Source of the DNA: Fen-183 sp036504335
Lineage (GTDB): Bacteria > Acidobacteriota > Thermoanaerobaculia > UBA5066
Reading direction: 5' to 3'
DNA length: 64,000 nucleotides
Assembly: GCA_036504335.1 (NCBI GenBank)
Contig: DASXVJ010000001.1
Location: forward strand, 62,001-126,000
Shown: positions 59,799 to 64,000 of the stretch, piece by piece
Layout: each line of letters begins with the position of its first letter
Numbering within the stretch: position 1 is the first letter of the stretch
Translations under genes and position numbers: made by a program
The notes under the pieces: model-generated
The model's database searches: none
What the model was told of the DNA's origin: nothing
The model's input: the letters and a program-made list of their open reading frames with translations, nothing else

Positions 59799-62700
59799 AT
59801 GTCGACACGAGGACCCGCCCTGAACTTCCGACGCGGGCTCGCCGTCGTCTTCCTCCTCGCCGCCGCCGTGCGCGTCGTGGGGCTGGATTTCGACCAGAAC
59901 CACTTCTTCCATCCCGACGAGCGCGCGATCGGCGAGGCGATCGTGCATCTCTCGTTCGTCCCGCCGCAGCTCAACCCGCACTTCTTCGCGTACGGCTCGT
60001 TCCCGTTCTACGTGACCCGCGCCGCGTCCTCGGCGCTCGCGGCGGTGACGCGGCGCGAGTGGTTCGCGTCCTACGACGGCGTCATCCACGTCGGGCGGTT
60101 CCTGTCCGCTCTCTGGGGCGCTCTCACGTGCGTCCTCGTCGCGCTGCTCGGCAGGCGCTGGTACGGCGAGGCCGCCGGCCTCCTCGCGGGCGGCCTCCTC
60201 GCGTGCTCGGTTCTGCACGTCCAGACGTCGCACTTCGCGGCGACGGACGTCGCACTCACGTTCATGGTCCTCTTCGCGCTCGTCTGCGATTCGCGTTTCG
60301 CGAACCGCGGGCGAGCACGCGACGCGATCTACGCCGGCGCTGCGACGGGCCTTGCGCTGGCGACGAAGGCGAGCGCCGCGCCGCTTCTGCTGCCTCTCGC
60401 TCTCGCGGCCTTCCTGTCCGTCGGCGCCTCGCGGCGCTGGGGACGCGGCATCTCCCTCGCGGCCCTCGCGTTCACCGCGGCCCTCGCCGGGTTCGCGCTG
60501 GGCGAGCCGTACGCGTTCCTCGACTTCCGCGAGTTCTGGCGCTCGCTGTCCGAGCAGGGCGCGATGGTCCGCCACGCGGGCCTCCTGCCGTACACGAACC
60601 AGTACGTCGGCGTTCCCCACTTCCTCTATGAGGGCAAGGAGCTCGTCCTCTGGACGCTCGGGCCGCTGCTCGGGCTCGCGGCGCTGTGGGCGGCGGGCTC
60701 GAAGCTCGCATCCTTCCGCCGGTTCCGGCCCGGCGAGTGGGCGCTCGCGTCGTTCTTCGTGCCGTACGTCCTCATCACCTGCACGTTCGCGGTGAAGTTT
60801 CCCCGCTACCTCCTGCCCGTCTACCCGATCCTCGCGCTCTGGACGGCCGCGTGGCTGACCGAGAAGGCGGCCGCTTCCCGCGCGGGGCGGATCCTCCGCG
60901 CCGCCGTCGCCGCAGGCGCCGCCGTCTGGACGCTCGCGTTCCTCGCGATCTACACGCGGCCGCACAGCGCCGTCGCGGCCTCCCGCTGGTTCCACGAGAA
61001 CGTGCCCGAGGGGACTCGCGTCCTCGAGCAGGACTGGGATGAGGGCTTCCCGTTCTCCTTCCCCGGCACCCCCGCCGAGCGTTACCCCATCGTGATGTTC
61101 GGGTTCTACGAGCCGGACTCGCCCGCGAAGATGGCGAAGCTCGCGAAGGATCTGGCGGCGGCGGACCGCGTCGTCCTCCAGACGAAGCGGCTCTACGGGG
61201 CCGTGACGCGGGCGCCGGACAAGTTCCCGCTCACGAACCGCGCGTTCCGCCTCCTGTTCGCCGGAGACCTCGGGTTCACGCTCACGCGGTCCTTCGCGTC
61301 GCGCCCGTCGCTCTTCGGCCTCGAGCTTCCGGACGAGCTCGCGGACGAGTCCCTGAGCGTGTACGACCACCCGAAGATCCTCCTCTTCGAGAACCGCGAG
61401 AAGCTCGCGGCGGGCGAGATCGAGGCGCGGCTCCTCACGCGCCCGCCGTCGCGCGCGCTCTCGCGCCGCGACCTCCTGCTCGCCGAGCCCGCCGCCTCCG
61501 CCCGCCCCCCGGCGGAAGCAGGCCCGGGCCCGGGCCTGCCCGGGCTGAGATCCGGACCCGCCGCGCTCCTTCTCTTCGCCGGCTTCCTCGAGCTTCTCGG
61601 CCTCGCCGGCTACGCGATCCTCGCGTCGGTCCTGCCGGAACGCCCCGGCCTCTACGCGCTCGGGAAATCCTGCGGCGTTCTCTTCTTCGCGTTCGGGTCG
61701 TGGCTCCTCGTGTCCTGGCGCTGGGCGCCGTTCGGGCGGCCGCTGCTCCTGGCGTGGGCGGCGGCGCTCGGCGCCGGCGCCTGGGCGCTCGCGCGCCGCC
61801 GGCCTTTCGCGGCGCCCGCGGCCGAGCGCTGGAAGACGGAGCTCGTCGCGTGGGGAACGTTCCTCTTCTTCCTCGCGTTCCGCGCCGCGAGTCCCGAAAT
61901 CTTCTCGGGCGAGAAGCCCATGGACTTCGCGTTCCTGAACGCGCTCCTCCGGTCGACCGCCCTGCCGCCGCCCGAGCCGTGGCTCGCGGGCTCGACGCTC
62001 TCCTATACGTACTTCGGGCATTACGGGCTCGCCGCAACCGGCAAGCTGCTCGGCATCCACCCCGGGCTCCTCTTCAACCTCGGCATCGCGGGCGTCGCGA
62101 GCCTCACGGCGTGCGGTGTCCTCGCGGCCGGCTCGGCGCTCGGCGGGCGTCTCCGGGCCGGAGCGGTCGCCGTGCTCCTCGCGATGTTCGCCGCGCCGCC
62201 GTCGGGCGTGCGCGAGGCCTTCCTGCGGTGGAAGGCCGGCCAGCCGCTCGACTGGCATTACTTCTGGGCCACGTCGCGCGTGATCGGGCCGAACGGGATC
62301 AGCGAGTACCCCCTGTGGACGTTCCTTTTCGCCGACCTCCACGCGCACGTTCTCGCGATGCCGTTCACGACCGCGTTCCTCGCGCTTCTTCTCGTCCTCG
62401 CGACGCGCGACGCCGTCCCGACGCCGCGCGAGGAGGCCGCGACGATCGGCCTCCTCGGCGTCCTCCTCGCCGCCATCCAGATCACGAACGGGTGGGCCGT
62501 GCCGACGTACGCCTGCGCGCTCGTCTTCGTCCCGCTCGCCGCGTACGTCGTGGCGCGCCCTGGCGGAGCCGCCGCGTCGATCCCCGGTTTCCTGCGCGCC
62601 GCCGCGCTCCCCGTCGCGGGAGCGGCCGCGGTCGCGTACGTCCTCGCCCGCCCGTTCTGGGCGCACTTCACGCCCCCGCCGCGCAACTGGGGGCGCGAGG

Positions 62701-64000
62701 TCGGGCCCTTCGCCTCGCCGTGGGACTTCTTCAACGTGTGGGCGTTCTTCCTCGCACTCCTCGTGCCGTTCGTGTTCACGGCCCTCCGGGAGGGCGATCC
62801 GCCTCCCGGCCGCGCGGCGCGCGCTCTCCGCGGGATCCTCGCGGCCGCGCTTCCTCTCTCCCTTCTCTCGATCGCGCTGAAGCCCTGGCACCTCGACCAG
62901 GCGCAGTCCATCCGCGGCTTCACGGCGCTCGCGTGCCTCGCTGCGGCGTGGGCGGCGGCGCGGCGAGGCGCCAGCCGCGAGATTCGCATCGCCTGCGCGC
63001 TCGCCGCGTTCGGGTTCCTCGTCCTCACGGGGTGCGAGGTCGTCTACGTGTGGGACCGGATGAACACGATCTTCAAGTTCCACCTCGAGGTGTGGTTCTT
63101 CTTCGCCGTGGCGGGCGCGGCCGCGTGGCGGCTCCTCCGGTCGGCCGGCGGGCCGCTCTGGAAATCCGCGGCCGCCATCGCGTTCGCGGCCGTCCTGTTC
63201 ACGACGGCGACGGCCGTGCCCGGCTATCTGCGCAACGGCCGCGAAGACTGGCCGCGGGCGACGCTCGACGGGACGGCCTACCTCGAGTCGAAGGCGCCGG
63301 GGGACCGCGGCGCGTACGAGTGGATCAACGCGAACGTGCGCGGCGTGCCCGTCGTCCTCGAGGCGCAGGGCGACGCGTACCAGGAGTTTTCGCGCTACTC
63401 GATGATGACGGGGCTGCCGACCGTCCTCGGATGGGAGTACCACACGTTCCAGCGGGGCCACAGCCAGCCCGAGATCGACCGCCGCAAGGCCGACGTGAAG
63501 GCGGCGTACACGGCGCTCGCGCCGGACGAGGTGGCGGCGGTCCTCCGGCGCTACCACGTCGCGCTCGTGGCCGTGGGGCCGCTCGAGAGAAAGACCTACG
63601 GCGCCGGGATCCTCGCGCGCTTCGGCGGCTTCTCGGACCTCCTGACGCCCGTCTACCGGAACCCCGAGGTGACCCTGTTCGCCGTGAAGGGCGCGTTCGC
63701 ACCCGGCGCCGCGACGCCGCCGCTCAAGGTCGAGGAGCTCCCGGCGCGCGCGGCGGGAGCCCCGGCGGCCGCGCCCGCGCAGCAGCCCGCCGGACAGGTC
63801 CGCCAGCCGCGCGGCCTCGCGTCGGACGCGAAGGGAAACGTCTACGTCGCCGACTTCGGCAACGTGCGCGTGCAGGCGCTCAAGCCCGACCTGTCGCCCC
63901 TCTTCTCGATCGGGGCCCTGGGCTCGGGGCCCGGCGAGTTCCGGGATCCCTGCGCCGTCGCCGTCGGCGCGAAGGGCGCACTTTACGTCGCGGACACGTG
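59799..64000 (+). CDS. Giant membrane glycosyltransferase: GT39-like half, DUF2298 half and C-terminal NHL repeats (3' end outside window)
   Basis: At least 1400 residues, frame open to the window end. Residues 1 to about 560: a GT-C enzyme starting RRGLAVVFLLAAAVRVVGL with catalytic loop HFFHPDERAIGEA, and LHVQTSHFAATDVALT. A Pro/Gly linker (about 565-585) leads to a second polytopic domain of the DUF2298 (Chlor_Arch_YYY) family: GEKPMDFAFLNALLRS, PPPEPWLAGSTLSYTYFGHYG, FADLHAHVLAMPF, VWDRMNTIFKFHLEVW. After about 1320 comes an Ala/Pro linker and the first NHL repeats (QPRGLASDAKGNVYVADFGNVRVQ, GEFRDPCAVAVGAKGALYVADT). No signal peptide other than TM1. Presumed polyprenyl-phosphate-dependent transferase with an extracytoplasmic propeller. 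Confidence 0.88.
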   Translation, partial: MSTRGPALNFRRGLAVVFLLAAAVRVVGLDFDQNHFFHPDERAIGEAIVHLSFVPPQLNPHFFAYGSFPFYVTRAASSALAAVTRREWFASYDGVIHVGRFLSALWGALTCVLVALLGRRWYGEAAGLLAGGLLACSVLHVQTSHFAATDVALTFMVLFALVCDSRFANRGRARDAIYAGAATGLALATKASAAPLLLPLALAAFLSVGASRRWGRGISLAALAFTAALAGFALGEPYAFLDFREFWRSLSEQGAMVRHAGLLPYTNQYVGVPHFLYEGKELVLWTLGPLLGLAALWAAGSKLASFRRFRPGEWALASFFVPYVLITCTFAVKFPRYLLPVYPILALWTAAWLTEKAAASRAGRILRAAVAAGAAVWTLAFLAIYTRPHSAVAASRWFHENVPEGTRVLEQDWDEGFPFSFPGTPAERYPIVMFGFYEPDSPAKMAKLAKDLAAADRVVLQTKRLYGAVTRAPDKFPLTNRAFRLLFAGDLGFTLTRSFASRPSLFGLELPDELADESLSVYDHPKILLFENREKLAAGEIEARLLTRPPSRALSRRDLLLAEPAASARPPAEAGPGPGLPGLRSGPAALLLFAGFLELLGLAGYAILASVLPERPGLYALGKSCGVLFFAFGSWLLVSWRWAPFGRPLLLAWAAALGAGAWALARRRPFAAPAAERWKTELVAWGTFLFFLAFRAASPEIFSGEKPMDFAFLNALLRSTALPPPEPWLAGSTLSYTYFGHYGLAATGKLLGIHPGLLFNLGIAGVASLTACGVLAAGSALGGRLRAGAVAVLLAMFAAPPSGVREAFLRWKAGQPLDWHYFWATSRVIGPNGISEYPLWTFLFADLHAHVLAMPFTTAFLALLLVLATRDAVPTPREEAATIGLLGVLLAAIQITNGWAVPTYACALVFVPLAAYVVARPGGAAASIPGFLRAAALPVAGAAAVAYVLARPFWAHFTPPPRNWGREVGPFASPWDFFNVWAFFLALLVPFVFTALREGDPPPGRAARALRGILAAALPLSLLSIALKPWHLDQAQSIRGFTALACLAAAWAAARRGASREIRIACALAAFGFLVLTGCEVVYVWDRMNTIFKFHLEVWFFFAVAGAAAWRLLRSAGGPLWKSAAAIAFAAVLFTTATAVPGYLRNGREDWPRATLDGTAYLESKAPGDRGAYEWINANVRGVPVVLEAQGDAYQEFSRYSMMTGLPTVLGWEYHTFQRGHSQPEIDRRKADVKAAYTALAPDEVAAVLRRYHVALVAVGPLERKTYGAGILARFGGFSDLLTPVYRNPEVTLFAVKGAFAPGAATPPLKVEELPARAAGAPAAAPAQQPAGQVRQPRGLASDAKGNVYVADFGNVRVQALKPDLSPLFSIGALGSGPGEFRDPCAVAVGAKGALYVADT
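61518..61539. repeat. 22-bp perfect palindrome at the seam of the two glycosyltransferase halves
   Basis: Arms of 11 bp around the centre (GCAGGCCCGGG and its complement), coding for the AGPGPGL part of the linker between the GT39-like and DUF2298 halves. May just reflect GC-rich linker codons. Confidence 0.5.

Overview
This is a gene-dense, very GC-rich stretch (by eye about 70% or more) with many ATGA/GTGA/TTGA gene overlaps, frequent GTG and TTG starts, and almost no intergenic space (no gap over 300 bases). An outer-membrane PagL-like protein, two tripartite-efflux style loci, a cytochrome bc complex with c domains fused to cytochrome b, a Ser/Thr kinase with a C-terminal beta-propeller, Hfq and RicT suggest a diderm of the Acidobacteriota (possibly Thermoanaerobaculia-like). 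That placement is an inference from gene content, not from a marker-gene tree.

Layout. 1-3.4 kb: a short-chain dehydrogenase cut by the window edge, an exported esterase, a HAD phosphatase and an unrecognised exported protein, then a DUF971 gene. 3.4-7.2 kb (minus): a MacA-like adaptor with two MacB/FtsX-type permeases but no ATPase. 7.3-7.6 kb: two divergent tRNA-Ser genes (GCU, UGA). 7.6-13.8 kb (minus): TetR regulator, adaptor, and one 1479-residue protein joining an RND pump to a TolC-like channel, with a clear operator upstream of the regulator. 13.9-15.2 kb: serS. 15.2-20.4 kb: polysaccharide genes (two GT2, one DUF1972/GT4, a polyprenyl-phosphate sugar transferase, a PAP2-like phosphatase). 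20.4-31.2 kb: DinB-like protein, exported amidohydrolase, PagL-like protein, Ser/Thr kinase, M20 peptidase, Hfq, RicT/PSP1, ROK sugar kinase and pgi.

31.2-32.0 kb holds the clearest hidden gene: a GrdB-like selenoprotein in which an in-frame UGA in a UxxC motif is followed at the right distance by a 7-bp hairpin (bacterial SECIS). Read naively it would be split in two. purD, a homocysteine methyltransferase/MTHFR fusion and full-length metH follow. 38.9-41.0 kb is a visibly lower-GC insertion: a 717-residue protein with a PIN-like nuclease core, coiled coil and three membrane helices, the best candidate here for an undescribed system. Next come a LiaF-like protein, a LytS/LytTR two-component system, a cupin-like protein, a fatty acyl reductase-like protein and a second lower-GC orphan (46.5 kb).

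47.1-51.6 kb (minus): FitAB/VapBC-type toxin-antitoxin, nitrilase, cytochrome b fused to two c-type heme domains, Rieske protein, and a UbiA-family decaprenyl-phosphate phosphoribosyltransferase that appears to start at CTG. 51.7-64 kb: methyltransferase, GT2 polyprenyl-phosphate sugar synthase-like enzyme, and three very large membrane glycosyltransferases, each joined to a different beta-rich extracytoplasmic module (N-terminal propeller, C-terminal PA14-like, C-terminal NHL). The cluster looks like a polyprenyl-phosphate-sugar-dependent surface glycosylation system and runs off the window end.

A regulatory theme runs through the window: about a dozen genes without a Shine-Dalgarno have a TAnnnT hexamer (or near match) ending 6-9 bases before the start codon, the arrangement expected of leaderless mRNAs.
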